A stretch of DNA of 64,000 nucleotides, from NCBI RefSeq assembly GCF_900163545.1, contig NZ_FUHW01000014.1, positions 1 through 64,000 of the forward strand, written 5' to 3'. The position numbers were made by a program, and so were the translations under genes. Position 1 is the stretch's first letter, and the number at the start of each line of letters is the position of its first letter. The notes under the pieces were generated by a model. It was not told where the DNA came from. It saw nothing but the letters and a program-made list of their open reading frames with translations, and searched no databases. Source of the DNA: Arthrobacter rhombi (lineage in GTDB: Bacteria; Actinomycetota; Actinomycetes; Actinomycetales; Micrococcaceae). Shown here piece after piece: positions 53,998-63,545 of this stretch.

Positions 53998-55212
53998 TCA
54001 TGCCCGCCCGTCCCGCCTCCGGGCGCCGGCGCCGGGCAGGACGGCGAAGATCTCCGGACTCCCGTACCCATCGGCGGCGAAGCGCTCACGGACCGCGTCC
54101 CCCACCGTCTGCGCTGCGGCGGCATCGACGAGGGCGATCGCCGAACCACCGAATCCGCCCCCGGTCATCCGGGCTCCGAGCGCCCCGGCCTGCTGGGCGG
54201 CCTCGACGGCAGCATCGAGTTCGACGCAGGAGATCCCGAAGTCATCACGCATCGAAGCGTGGCTGGCGTTCAACAGGGCACCGATGGTTCGCGGCCCCTC
54301 GGCCTCCAATGCCGCCACCGTCTCCAGGACCCGTTGGTTCTCGGTCACAATATGGCGCACCCTGGAAAAGGTCGGGGCGTCCAGGACCTCGGCGGCCTCC
54401 GGCAGCCGCTCGGGACCCACATCACGCAGTGCGGCCACCCCCAGCCCTGCAGCACCGCGGGCGCAGGCCGCAACAAGATCCTTGTACCCGCCGGACTCGT
54501 GCGCGTGGACGACGCGGGTGTCGATGACCAGCAACACCAGGGATTCGGCCACCAGATCCAGCGGCACCTGCCGGGAGACCCTGCTGCGGCAGTCCAAAAA
54601 CAATGCGTGGCCCGAAGTGCCCAGCAGGGAAGCCGACTGATCCAGGATCCCGGTGGGCGCCCCCACGAAGTCGTTCTCCGCCTGCTGGCAAACCAACACC
54701 AGTTCTTCGCGTTCGATGCCGATCTCCAGCAGTTCGTCCAGGGCCAGGGCCACCGCGCATTCAATGGCCGCCGAGGAAGAGAGCCCGGCCCCCGACGGGA
54801 CGTCCGAATCCAGCAGGATATCCAGCCCGGGCACGGGGTGCCCCCGCTGTTGGAGGGCCCACATGACCCCTGCCAAATATCTGGCCCAGGGGGCGACGCC
54901 TGCGGGGTGAAGATCGGTCAGATCCACCTCGGCAATTTCGCCGGCCAGGGCCGCCTGCCCGGTTCCGGCAGGATCTGCCCCCTGCAGGGAGGCTGCCCGC
55001 AGCCGTGCCGGCCCCGTGGGCCGCAGGGTCACGGCGACCCGGGCACTATTCTCCAAGGCAAAAGGAAGCACAAAGCCTTCGTTGTAGTCGGTATGTTCCC
55101 CCATCAGGTTCACCCGACCGGGCGCCGCCCACACGCCATCTGGTCGGCCGCCAAAGAGGGTGGAGAAGGCCGCCGAAAGGGCCTCAAGGACCTCGGTGTC
55201 CGGCTGGCTCAT
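53998..55212 (-). CDS. galK: Galactokinase
   Basis: 404 residues when started at the ATG that overlaps the galT stop (ATGA). APGRVNLMGEHTDYNEGFVLP is the galactokinase signature, PSGAGLSSSAAIECAVALAL the GHMP ATP-binding loop, and ARMTGGGFGGSAIALVD the third motif. It phosphorylates galactose to galactose-1-phosphate in the cytoplasm. The upstream open reading frame extends into galT without meaning. It is the last gene of the galactoside operon. Confidence 0.96.
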   Translation of the reverse strand: MSQPDTEVLEALSAAFSTLFGGRPDGVWAAPGRVNLMGEHTDYNEGFVLPFALENSARVAVTLRPTGPARLRAASLQGADPAGTGQAALAGEIAEVDLTDLHPAGVAPWARYLAGVMWALQQRGHPVPGLDILLDSDVPSGAGLSSSAAIECAVALALDELLEIGIEREELVLVCQQAENDFVGAPTGILDQSASLLGTSGHALFLDCRSRVSRQVPLDLVAESLVLLVIDTRVVHAHESGGYKDLVAACARGAAGLGVAALRDVGPERLPEAAEVLDAPTFSRVRHIVTENQRVLETVAALEAEGPRTIGALLNASHASMRDDFGISCVELDAAVEAAQQAGALGARMTGGGFGGSAIALVDAAAAQTVGDAVRERFAADGYGSPEIFAVLPGAGARRRDGRA

Positions 55213-56366
55213 GAGGTGGCTCCGTTCAGTGTTCCGAGCGCCACGCGCAGGCGTTCTGCAGTGGTCTCGGGAGTGACGTCGGCGATGAAGGCCCCCATCG
55301 CGGCTTCCGATCCTGCCAGGTATTTCAGTTTGTCTTCCGCCCGACGCGGGGACGTCAGCTGCAGGTGCAGACGCAGTTCCTCGGCGCCCGGATGCCTGAC
55401 GGGGGCTTGGAACCATGCGGCGATATACGGGGTAGGGGTCAAGTAGAGGGCGTCGACGCCACGGATCAGACGCAAGTAGACCTCTGCCAGATCGGCCCGT
55501 TCTTCGCCGGTCAGTCCCGCCAGGTCCGCCACGTGCCGGTTCGGAACCACGTGGACCTCGATGGGCATGCGGGCGGCGAAGGGCACAAAAACGGTGAAAT
55601 GCTCGGTCCGCTCCACCACCCGGGTTCCTTCTCCCACTTCAAAGTCCAACACGTCCTGCATGAGGTTGCGCCCCGTTTTTGCACGGTGCCGTTGTGCCTG
55701 CTCCAGTTGGGTGAGGGTCCGCGGGGTGACATAGGGGTAGGAATAGATCTGCCCATGTGGATGGTGCAGGGTCACCCCGATCTGGGCGCCCCGGTTCTCG
55801 AAGGCGAAGACCTGCTCGACACCCGGCAGTGCCGAAAGTTCTGCGGTGCGCTGGGCCCAGGCTTCCACGACGGTCCGGGCCCGTTGTGGACCCAAGTCGC
55901 CGAAGGAGTCCTCATGATCGGCACCAAAGGCGATCACCTCGCAGCGGCCTTCAGCGGGGTAGGTGGCACCCAGCGCATCGGAGCGATCGTGTTCGTGCTG
56001 CCCCGGACCGAAGGAGGGGAAACGGTTCTCGAAGACGACGACGTCGTATTGTGCTGCAGCAACCTCGGTGGACCGGTCGGGGGCCGAAGCGCAGAGCGGG
56101 CATTCGTCGGCAGGGGGCAGATGGGTTCTTCCTTGCCGGTGGGCAGCGAAGGAAACCCACTCCCCGGTCAGCGGGTCCCGGCGCAGACGGGCGGCGGCGG
56201 GCCGCTCGGGCAGTTCGCGCAGGTCTGCCGGGGGGACGAAGTCCTCGTGCTGGTCGGGATGGTCGAAGAAATACAACAGTTCACGGCCATCAGCCATCCG
56301 GGTGCGGACTGGCCGACGGAGGGCCTCGGTATCGGTGGTTTCGGTGGGGCTGTTCATGGTGCTCAC
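55209..56366 (-). CDS. galT: Galactose-1-phosphate uridylyltransferase
   Basis: 385 residues. The catalytic histidine is H204 in TLHHPHGQIYSYPYVTP, preceded by VFENRGAQIGV. DPLTGEWVSFAAHRQGR and ECPLCASAP near the N-terminus carry the zinc-binding Cys pair. It exchanges UMP between UDP-glucose and galactose-1-phosphate. The GTG start at 56366 overlaps the stop of the alpha-galactosidase gene (GTGA) and lies four bases after GGAGG; the ATG nine bases downstream is less well placed. Gene order galT-galK with overlaps shows coupled translation. Confidence 0.95.
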   Translation of the reverse strand: MSTMNSPTETTDTEALRRPVRTRMADGRELLYFFDHPDQHEDFVPPADLRELPERPAAARLRRDPLTGEWVSFAAHRQGRTHLPPADECPLCASAPDRSTEVAAAQYDVVVFENRFPSFGPGQHEHDRSDALGATYPAEGRCEVIAFGADHEDSFGDLGPQRARTVVEAWAQRTAELSALPGVEQVFAFENRGAQIGVTLHHPHGQIYSYPYVTPRTLTQLEQAQRHRAKTGRNLMQDVLDFEVGEGTRVVERTEHFTVFVPFAARMPIEVHVVPNRHVADLAGLTGEERADLAEVYLRLIRGVDALYLTPTPYIAAWFQAPVRHPGAEELRLHLQLTSPRRAEDKLKYLAGSEAAMGAFIADVTPETTAERLRVALGTLNGATS

Positions 56367-58480
56367 AAAGCCTCCAGTGCTTCGGCGTGGAGCAGGATGG
56401 CCCGCTCGGGATTCAGGGCAGGTAAGGCCAATCCAACGGTTGATAAGTAGTTGCCGGTGGCGACGAAGCCGTTGTTGAGCCAGGCCGGCGGTTCCCGGTG
56501 AATGAAGGTTCCCGGTTCGTTACCCGGCACGATGGCCGAGACCCGGTATGTCTTCTCCGGCCGCAGACCCGGCAGGGCCATGACGCCGGGGCCGACCCCG
56601 ACGGAGGAACGCAGCAAGGCAAAGGCATAGAGCGCCTCGGACCCGTCGGCGGCTACGGTGCCGTACAGGCTGAACGCGTCATCGCCGAGATCGGCCCGGA
56701 CCGAAACCCCGGAATGCAGCAGCCGCCGGTGCTTCCGGTAGAGCCCGACCAGCTGGTGCAGGGTCTGCCGGTCGGCCCCCTGGGCTTCACGGATATCCCA
56801 TTCCAGCCCGAAGTGCCCGAAGAGGGCGGTGATCCCGCGGAAGGCCAGTGCGTGGGTGCGTCCCGAGGTGTGGGCTGTGGCCGGGCCGATATGTTGTCCC
56901 ACCAGCTCGGGAGGCAGGAGCCGTTGGGTCAGTTCCTGAATATGTTGGCGTTCCAGGGCGTCGTTGGAATCCGAGGCCCACACCCTGTCGGCGTGTTCGA
57001 GCACCCCCAGATCGACCCGGGCTCCCCCCGAGGAGCAGGCTTCGATTTCCAATCCTGAATGTGCGGCCTTCAGTTCATCCATCAGGGTGTAGGCGGCCAG
57101 GGTCTGCCGATGTTGTGAGGGTCTTCCGGCCGAGGCCATATCGGTCTGGTCACGGTTCTGGTCCCATTTCAGGAACGCGATCGGCGTTCCGGCCCGTTCC
57201 GCATCGGTCAGCACCGTGTCCAGGGCGGTGAAGATGTGGGCGTAGGCCGCAGGGATGGTGAGGTCCACGACGTATTGGTTCCGCCAGGTCGGGGCGAGCT
57301 GGTCGCCGCGGGCCCGGCAGAGCCAGTCGGGGTGGCCGGTGGCCAGTTCGGAATCGGGGTTGGCCATTTCGGGTTCCACCCAGAGGCCGAATTCCATGCC
57401 CAACGCGTTGACCTGGCTGATCAGGGGGGTCAGGCCCTCGGGCCAGACCTGGGGTGAGACCTGCCAGTCCCCCAGACCTGAGGTGTCATCGCGGCGGGAA
57501 CCAAACCATCCGTCGTCGAGCACGAATCGTTCCACGCCGGCCTCGGCGGCGGCTTCGGCCAGCGAGATCAGCTCGCTGAGGTCGTGCTGGAAGTAGACGG
57601 CTTCCCAGGTGTTCAGCACCACGGGCCGTGTCCGGCGCGGATGGTTGGCGCGTGAGCGCAAATAGGTGTGGAAACGGGCGGACACCCCGTCAAGCCCGGT
57701 ATCCGAATAGGCGAAGTACACCCACGGACTGATATGACTCTGCCCGGTTTCGAGGACGATTTCACCGGTTCCCGGTAGTTCGCCGGCACCGAGGAGGTGG
57801 CTTGGATTGGTGCTGCGTTCAGCGAAGACCGTGCTATTTCCGCTCCACCCCAAATGCGCGGCCCAGAGTTCGCCCCTGCGGTTGGCGAAGCCCGGGGTGC
57901 CAGCGGCGAGCAGCAGGGGTGCGTCATGCCCGGTACGCCCTCGACGACCGGTCCGGGCATGGGTTCCGATGCCGAAGGGCAGTCGCTGTTCGGAGCGTTC
58001 ACGGGACCAGCGTCCTGCGGTGTCCAAGAGTTCGGTGGCCTGTTGCCCGACGGGAAGCATGGCGTTCAACGCCCTGACTTCATAGCCGTCCTCCCCGATA
58101 TTGGTCAGGGTATGGCGCAGGCGCAGCAGACCGCCGGGCAGCAGTTCGAGATCGGTGGCTAGTTTCAGCCCGGTCTGGGCATCCGTGGTTGAGAGGGTGA
58201 GCTGGCTTTCCCCGGTGGTGACCCGGGGGTTGGCGAAGCTCACTGAGGTGTCCCGGCCACCCCGTCCGCCCTCGAGGAACGGGGTCCCGGCCCAGCCGGC
58301 ACTGGCTTGAGGCCATAGCGGCAACGTGAGCGGGTGGTCATAATTCGAATGCAGCACCGGGCCGGTGGATTCCTGCTCAGGCGGGTCCCCCGGATCGGCG
58401 CCGAAGTGCACGACGGCGGGATCGCCGGCGGTCTGCAGGATCAGGGCCACGCCGTGCCCGCTCAGCGAATGGAGACTCAT
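56363..58480 (-). CDS. Alpha-galactosidase (glycoside hydrolase family 36)
   Basis: 705 residues from the ATG overlapping the lacZ stop (ATGA). A beta-sandwich N-terminal domain (about 1-320) precedes the catalytic barrel. FVLDDGWFGSRRDDTSGLGDW, LWVEPEMANPDSEL, the nucleophile D440 in FLKWDQNRD, and the acid/base D504 in VWASDSNDALERQH are all present. It releases alpha-1,6-linked galactose from melibiose, raffinose or stachyose. No signal peptide is seen, so hydrolysis takes place in the cytoplasm after import by the ABC transporter of the same operon. Confidence 0.95.
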   Translation of the reverse strand: MSLHSLSGHGVALILQTAGDPAVVHFGADPGDPPEQESTGPVLHSNYDHPLTLPLWPQASAGWAGTPFLEGGRGGRDTSVSFANPRVTTGESQLTLSTTDAQTGLKLATDLELLPGGLLRLRHTLTNIGEDGYEVRALNAMLPVGQQATELLDTAGRWSRERSEQRLPFGIGTHARTGRRGRTGHDAPLLLAAGTPGFANRRGELWAAHLGWSGNSTVFAERSTNPSHLLGAGELPGTGEIVLETGQSHISPWVYFAYSDTGLDGVSARFHTYLRSRANHPRRTRPVVLNTWEAVYFQHDLSELISLAEAAAEAGVERFVLDDGWFGSRRDDTSGLGDWQVSPQVWPEGLTPLISQVNALGMEFGLWVEPEMANPDSELATGHPDWLCRARGDQLAPTWRNQYVVDLTIPAAYAHIFTALDTVLTDAERAGTPIAFLKWDQNRDQTDMASAGRPSQHRQTLAAYTLMDELKAAHSGLEIEACSSGGARVDLGVLEHADRVWASDSNDALERQHIQELTQRLLPPELVGQHIGPATAHTSGRTHALAFRGITALFGHFGLEWDIREAQGADRQTLHQLVGLYRKHRRLLHSGVSVRADLGDDAFSLYGTVAADGSEALYAFALLRSSVGVGPGVMALPGLRPEKTYRVSAIVPGNEPGTFIHREPPAWLNNGFVATGNYLSTVGLALPALNPERAILLHAEALEAL

Positions 58481-61400
58481 GCCGTTCCATCCCCGCCCGG
58501 GAGGACGGCCAGCTCGAGGAGCAGCTCGGCACGGCGTGCGGTGAAGGCCTCCGGTTCGGCGACGTCGATACCGCAGGAACGGCTGCCCAGGCCATGCTGT
58601 CCGGCGTCGATTCCCAGATGCCAGTGGGTGGATTCGGGCAGCTCGGTGGGGTGGCTGGCGGCGGCCAGTTCCTGCTGGCTCCACGGGCTGAGCGTAAATC
58701 CGGTATCCGGCGGCCCGTCGAGGATGGTCAGCCGAAGGGTCCTGCCGTCCACCAGTTCAAGGTCGAGGGACCGCAGATCACCGCGGCGGCCGTTGGCTTG
58801 GGGGCGCGGATAGTCGGTGCGCAATGCTCCGACCGGCAGCGGGTGGGTGCCGAAACGTTGGGCCGCACGGGAGTCCGCATAGCTTTCACCCGGCCCCGCC
58901 CCGGTGAATCGGGCGGTGGAGGCGTCAGTCAATACCGCGGCTGGCAGCGTGAAGCCAAGCCCCAGTTGGGCCAGAGGGAATCCGTACTCCTGCAAGGCTT
59001 CCATCCGTGCCCGCAGGCGCAGGGACGTGCCGGTGGCGCTGAAGTTCAGGTCCACGCCGAAGCCTTCGGGCCGGGCCGGGGCACCATAGCGGTGGGCACT
59101 GGCCAGTTCCCCGGCCGTTGCCCGCGTCGACACGGTCCGGCGTTGCAGCCGGTGCAGCCCCGCGGCACGCCACTTTTCGGCGATGGCTCTCACGGGTTCG
59201 GGGGCCAGCCCCGCATAGGCATCCCAATCGAAATCCTCGGGGGCCTGTGCATTGGTCCCGACGGTATCCGGACCCCCGGGGCGCATCCCGCGGCTGGGTT
59301 CGATGGTCCCATCGTCGTTATCGGTGGGGGCTCTAAAGGCCAACAGTTCGGGACCGGCCAGCTCCAGCTCCGCGAGGGAGCGCAATAATCCGGCCTCGTC
59401 GAAGGCGGCCAGCTCCCAGGGCTGCGCAGCAGTGCCTCCGGGGTGCTTGGCGAGCTCTGGATCCTCTGCGGGGCCCGGACGACCAGTGGTCAAACCCTGT
59501 CCCCAGGCCACCTCGTGGCCGGCAGGGGCCCACCAGGTCGGCTCTGCCAGGTGTACGGAAACGCTCAGCAGGGCACCGGGGTGCTTATTCGCCGCCGCCG
59601 GGAGGGCAAGAGTGCTGGTGGACCGGGGCGCAGTGGTCGGCACCTCAAGGATGCCGGCGGCCAGGGGCTCCCCCGCCGCTTCGGGTCCCCTGTCGGCACC
59701 ATCGATCCGCCAGTGGAAGGTGTACCCGGTGGTGTCTTCGAAGTCCTGACGGTTCTGGATTCGGAGATCTTCCCCGATGGTGACCCTGAAGGGTTCGATG
59801 ACCTTGGCATATTCGATGAGTCCCGGGCTCGGGGTGCCGTCGGCGAAAACGAGTCCGTCCAAGACGAAGTTGGAATCGTGGATCGGCTCGGCGAAGTCAC
59901 CACCGTAGGCGTACACCTGCCGGCCATCCGGGGTGGAGGCGAGGATCCCGTGGTCTTTATATTCCCAGACGAAACCACCTGCCGCCCGTGGGTGGGTGTC
60001 GAAGAGGGCCTCGTAATCGCTCATCCCGCCGGGGCCGTTGCCCATGGCGTGGACGTACTCGCACAAGATGTAGGGCTGGGCTGAAATCCTGTCAGAACCT
60101 TCGGCGCTCACCCAGGGGACGGGGTTCCGTGCCAGAAGCGAATCCGATTCGGTCGGGGTGGCATACATCCGCGAGTAGACGTCGGTGTAGCGGGCCTCGT
60201 GGTCGCCCTCGTAGTGGATGGGACGCATGGGGTCATGGCTGCGCAGCCAGTCGGCCATGGCGGCCAGGTTGGCGCCGGTACCTGATTCGTTGCCCAGCGA
60301 GAACATCACCACTGAGGAGTGGTTCGCGTCGCGGCGCCAGGTTCGCTCGATCCGGTCCAGGTAGGCAGGAAGCCAGATCGGGTCATCCGAAGGGTTTGCT
60401 TCCCAGCCGGTGGCGACGAAGCCGTGGGTCTCCAGGTCGCATTCGTCGATGAGCCAGAACCCGAGTTCGTCGGCGAGGTCGAGCAGATGGTGGTTCGGCG
60501 GGTAGTGGCTGGTGCGGATGGCGTTGATGTTGTGCCGCTTCATGGTTTCCAGCTCGCTGCGGGTGAATTCGGCGGTAATGGCGCGTCCAACCCTCGGGTG
60601 GAATTCATGCCGGTTGACCCCGCGGAAACGGATGGGTGCACCGTTGACGCGCAGCACTCCGTCGGAGATGTCGACCCGACGGAATCCCAGTCGTAGCGAT
60701 ACCGTTTCTTCGCTGGAGGCCAGCGTGGCCGCGTAGAGCCGCGGCGTTTCGGCGCTCCAGCCCAGGACCGGTCCGACGGCCACGTCGATTTTTGCTGTAG
60801 CGGTTCCACCGGTCGGTGCTTCGATCCGGTGTTCGATCCCCAGTTCCGGGATCGAGAGCCGCAGCGGGTAGGCCCTGGCCGGGGCCTCGGCTTCGAGGGC
60901 GAGGTGGCCGGCACCGTCGTGGTAATCGGCGACGATACGCACATCCTGGATGCCTGCGGCAGGTTCGCCGATCAGTGTGACGTCGCGGAAGATGCCCGGC
61001 AGCCACCATTGGTCTTGGTCTTCCAGATAACTGGCGGCAGCAAAGGCATGCACCCGGACGACGAGCCGGTTGCTCCCGATCCCGTGGTGCAGGTGGTCCG
61101 TGACATCGAATTCGTGGCTGAGTCGGCTACCCGAGGCGTGGCCGAGTTCTGTGCCGTTGAGCCAGGCCTTGAACGTCGATTCCACGCCTTCGAAACGCAG
61201 GATCACCCGGCCCAGGCCGGCCAGGACTGCTGCGCTGAAACCCAGGTCCTCCAGCGTGAATTCGCGCAGATAGTCTCCCGTGCCGTTTTCGTCGGGGACA
61301 TAGGGCGGATCCAGCGGAAACGGGTAGTCGACGTTGGTGTACCAGGGGCTGCCGAAGCGGTTGATTCTTCCGGTGATCAGGGACCCGTTGGCCGCATCAA

Positions 61401-61617
61401 GGACCCAGTGTCCGGGAACGGCCACCGTATGGGGGAACCGGGAGTCCTGCGCGGCAGGGTCCTGGTGGGCGGCAGCCACGGACGCGGAATATCTGAAACC
61501 CCAGTCCCCGTTCAGGGTTGCTTCCGGCCGGTCCGAGGAAAGGTGGGCGCGTGCGGGCAACGTGCCGGCGCCGGGTGAGGGGTCGAGGTGGTACGGCAGG
61601 GACTGCTGCTGGGTCAC
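58477..61617 (-). CDS. lacZ: Beta-galactosidase (glycoside hydrolase family 2, LacZ type)
   Basis: 1046 residues, the usual LacZ size with five domains. The acid/base glutamate is E444 in FSLGNESGTGAN and the nucleophile E520 in ILCEYVHAMGNGPGG. NAIRTSHYPPNHHLLDLADELG and FRGVNRHEFHPRVGR are other conserved segments. The C-terminal Bgal_small domain shows as FSATGTSLRLRARMEAL and PGESYADSRAAQRFG. The start is GTG behind TAGGAG. It lies 11 bases downstream of the permease gene and overlaps the alpha-galactosidase gene by 4 bases, so lactose and alpha-galactosides are probably both used by this operon. Confidence 0.96.
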   Translation of the reverse strand: MTQQQSLPYHLDPSPGAGTLPARAHLSSDRPEATLNGDWGFRYSASVAAAHQDPAAQDSRFPHTVAVPGHWVLDAANGSLITGRINRFGSPWYTNVDYPFPLDPPYVPDENGTGDYLREFTLEDLGFSAAVLAGLGRVILRFEGVESTFKAWLNGTELGHASGSRLSHEFDVTDHLHHGIGSNRLVVRVHAFAAASYLEDQDQWWLPGIFRDVTLIGEPAAGIQDVRIVADYHDGAGHLALEAEAPARAYPLRLSIPELGIEHRIEAPTGGTATAKIDVAVGPVLGWSAETPRLYAATLASSEETVSLRLGFRRVDISDGVLRVNGAPIRFRGVNRHEFHPRVGRAITAEFTRSELETMKRHNINAIRTSHYPPNHHLLDLADELGFWLIDECDLETHGFVATGWEANPSDDPIWLPAYLDRIERTWRRDANHSSVVMFSLGNESGTGANLAAMADWLRSHDPMRPIHYEGDHEARYTDVYSRMYATPTESDSLLARNPVPWVSAEGSDRISAQPYILCEYVHAMGNGPGGMSDYEALFDTHPRAAGGFVWEYKDHGILASTPDGRQVYAYGGDFAEPIHDSNFVLDGLVFADGTPSPGLIEYAKVIEPFRVTIGEDLRIQNRQDFEDTTGYTFHWRIDGADRGPEAAGEPLAAGILEVPTTAPRSTSTLALPAAANKHPGALLSVSVHLAEPTWWAPAGHEVAWGQGLTTGRPGPAEDPELAKHPGGTAAQPWELAAFDEAGLLRSLAELELAGPELLAFRAPTDNDDGTIEPSRGMRPGGPDTVGTNAQAPEDFDWDAYAGLAPEPVRAIAEKWRAAGLHRLQRRTVSTRATAGELASAHRYGAPARPEGFGVDLNFSATGTSLRLRARMEALQEYGFPLAQLGLGFTLPAAVLTDASTARFTGAGPGESYADSRAAQRFGTHPLPVGALRTDYPRPQANGRRGDLRSLDLELVDGRTLRLTILDGPPDTGFTLSPWSQQELAAASHPTELPESTHWHLGIDAGQHGLGSRSCGIDVAEPEAFTARRAELLLELAVLPGGDGTA

Positions 61618-61627
61618 GGTGCTTCTC

Positions 61628-62614
61628 CTACTTATTGCTGCCGAGGGTCAACCCGGCGACGAAGTGCTTCTGCAGGATCATGAACAAGATCACTGTGGGC
61701 AGGGCGATCATGACCGCACCGGCGGCCACGAGATTGTTATCGGTGAAGAACGCTCCCTTGAGGTTGTTCAACGCACTGGTCACCGGCATGGCGTCACCAT
61801 CACGCAGCAGGACCAGCGCCCAGAAGAAGTCGTTGTAGATCCACGCGAATTCAAGCGTTGCCAGGGCCGCGAGCGCGGGGCGGGTCAGAGGCAGGACGAT
61901 CTGGTAGAACTGCCGCCAGACCCCGGCACCGTCGACCTGCGCGGCTTCTCCCAGTTCGTCGGGCAGTGCCTTCATGAAGTTGCTGAGCACGAAAACACAG
62001 AAGCCCATCTGGAAAGCCACGTTGATCAGGACGACGCCGAACTGGGTGTTGTAGATGTCCAGGCTCAGGAACATGCGGTAGAGCGGGGTGATGATGACCT
62101 GCTGGGGCAGCAGGTTCGCCGCGGTGAAGAACATCAGCATGAACAGGTTGAGTTTGAAGCTGAAGCGGGCCAGCACAAAAGCCGCCATCGAGGACATGAA
62201 CAGCACGATGATGACCGCCGGGACGGCGATGTACAGCGAGTTCAGGAAATAGTGGGGCAGATCGGCCTGGGTCCAGGCAGTGGTGTAGTTATCAAAGTTC
62301 AGGGTGTCCGGCAGGGACACATACCCCTTTTCAGCCGTTTCCGCGTAGGGGCGCAGGGAGGTGTAGACGGCCCACGCGAGCGGGGCCAGCCACAACACCG
62401 CCCAGATGATGAGGCCGGTGTGCAGGATGACCCGCCCCGGGCGGAGCGGCGCCTTGTTCTTCCGGCCCGGATGAGGGGCCGGGCCCGAAGCGTTATTGCC
62501 GTGGTCGGCTCCACGGCGGCCCCGGTCGGGTGTATCCATCGTGTCCACTGCCGCCTCGTGGGCGACGATGCGATCCGGCTGCGGTCCGTCGGGGGTTGTG
62601 GTGGCGGCGCTCAT
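61628..62614 (-). CDS. Sugar ABC transporter permease 2 (MalG/LacG type)
   Basis: 328 residues, six predicted membrane helices after a hydrophilic leader of about 65 residues. The EAA loop that contacts the ATPase is GEAAQVDGAGVWRQFYQIVLPLTRPAL. It is the second permease of a CUT1-type importer and overlaps permease 1 by four bases. As often in this class, no ATPase gene is in the operon; a shared MsiK-type ATPase encoded elsewhere is the likely energy source (inference). GTLGSNK ends the protein. Confidence 0.94.
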   Translation of the reverse strand: MSAATTTPDGPQPDRIVAHEAAVDTMDTPDRGRRGADHGNNASGPAPHPGRKNKAPLRPGRVILHTGLIIWAVLWLAPLAWAVYTSLRPYAETAEKGYVSLPDTLNFDNYTTAWTQADLPHYFLNSLYIAVPAVIIVLFMSSMAAFVLARFSFKLNLFMLMFFTAANLLPQQVIITPLYRMFLSLDIYNTQFGVVLINVAFQMGFCVFVLSNFMKALPDELGEAAQVDGAGVWRQFYQIVLPLTRPALAALATLEFAWIYNDFFWALVLLRDGDAMPVTSALNNLKGAFFTDNNLVAAGAVMIALPTVILFMILQKHFVAGLTLGSNK

Positions 62615-63522
62615 TTGGCCCCCTCCTTCGTGAAGGTCTGAACCAGGTAGGTGATGATGAAGACCAGCGAGATCACCAGCAGGATGACGGCGATCGCCGA
62701 TCCGAAGCCGATCCGGCTGGCTTCGCCGATGATGTTGTTGGTGATCAGCACCGACAGCAGTTCAAGTCCGTTGGTTCCCTTATTGATGATGTAGACGATG
62801 TCGAAGGCGCGCAGCCCCTCGATCACCGTCACCACCAGCACGATCACGTTGATGGGTTTCAGTGTCGGGAACACGACGCGGAAGAACGTCTGGCGCTGGT
62901 TGGCGCCATCGATGGCCGCCGCTTCCTTGATCGATTCGTCGACCCCCTTCAGGCCGGCTAGGTAGAGGATCATGATGTAGCCGACGTGTCGCCAGCTGGC
63001 CGCCACAAGGACGGCCCACAGGTTGATATCCGAGTTGCCCAGCCAGTTCACGTTGGCCCCGGTGAGCTGGTTGATCAGTCCCTGATCCTGCGAGTAGAGC
63101 AGCGTCCAGATGAAGCCGACCAGGGCCAGGGAGAGCACCACCGGCATGTAGAAGATGCTCTGGTACACGCGGGTGCCCTTGATGTTCTTATCCAGTAGCA
63201 CGGCCAAGAACAGGCCCAACGGTGTGGCCACGAGTCCCAGGACCAGCAGCCAGATCACGTTGTGTTGCAGCGCCGGCCAGAACGGAGGGTAGATGGTGGC
63301 CGCTTGATGATAGTTCTGGAACCCGACGGGTTCCATGGGTGTCACCCCGTTCCACCGGGTGAAGGAGAGGAACACCGATCCCAGCGCCGGCCCCCAGATG
63401 AAGGCCAGCACCACGAGCGCCGGGGCACCGAGCATCAGGGTGAGTACCACCCGGTCGGTGGTGCTGTAGCGGCGGACCTTACGGGGTTTGGTTGGGGGCG
63501 CGTGCTGCGTCGTCGTTGTCAT
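62611..63522 (-). CDS. Sugar ABC transporter permease 1 (MalF/LacF type)
   Basis: 303 residues with six membrane helices. FIWGPALGSVFLSFTRWNG follows the first helix, and the EAA loop is KEAAAIDGANQRQTFFRVVFPTLKP. The ATG at 63522 (MTTTTQHAPP) is well spaced from AGGAGAGG; the open frame's earlier start overlaps that site. It pairs with permease 2 and with the solute-binding protein encoded just upstream, 24 bases away. Confidence 0.94.
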   Translation of the reverse strand: MTTTTQHAPPTKPRKVRRYSTTDRVVLTLMLGAPALVVLAFIWGPALGSVFLSFTRWNGVTPMEPVGFQNYHQAATIYPPFWPALQHNVIWLLVLGLVATPLGLFLAVLLDKNIKGTRVYQSIFYMPVVLSLALVGFIWTLLYSQDQGLINQLTGANVNWLGNSDINLWAVLVAASWRHVGYIMILYLAGLKGVDESIKEAAAIDGANQRQTFFRVVFPTLKPINVIVLVVTVIEGLRAFDIVYIINKGTNGLELLSVLITNNIIGEASRIGFGSAIAVILLVISLVFIITYLVQTFTKEGAK

Positions 63523-63545
63523 GGTGTTCCTCTCCTGCACCGGAA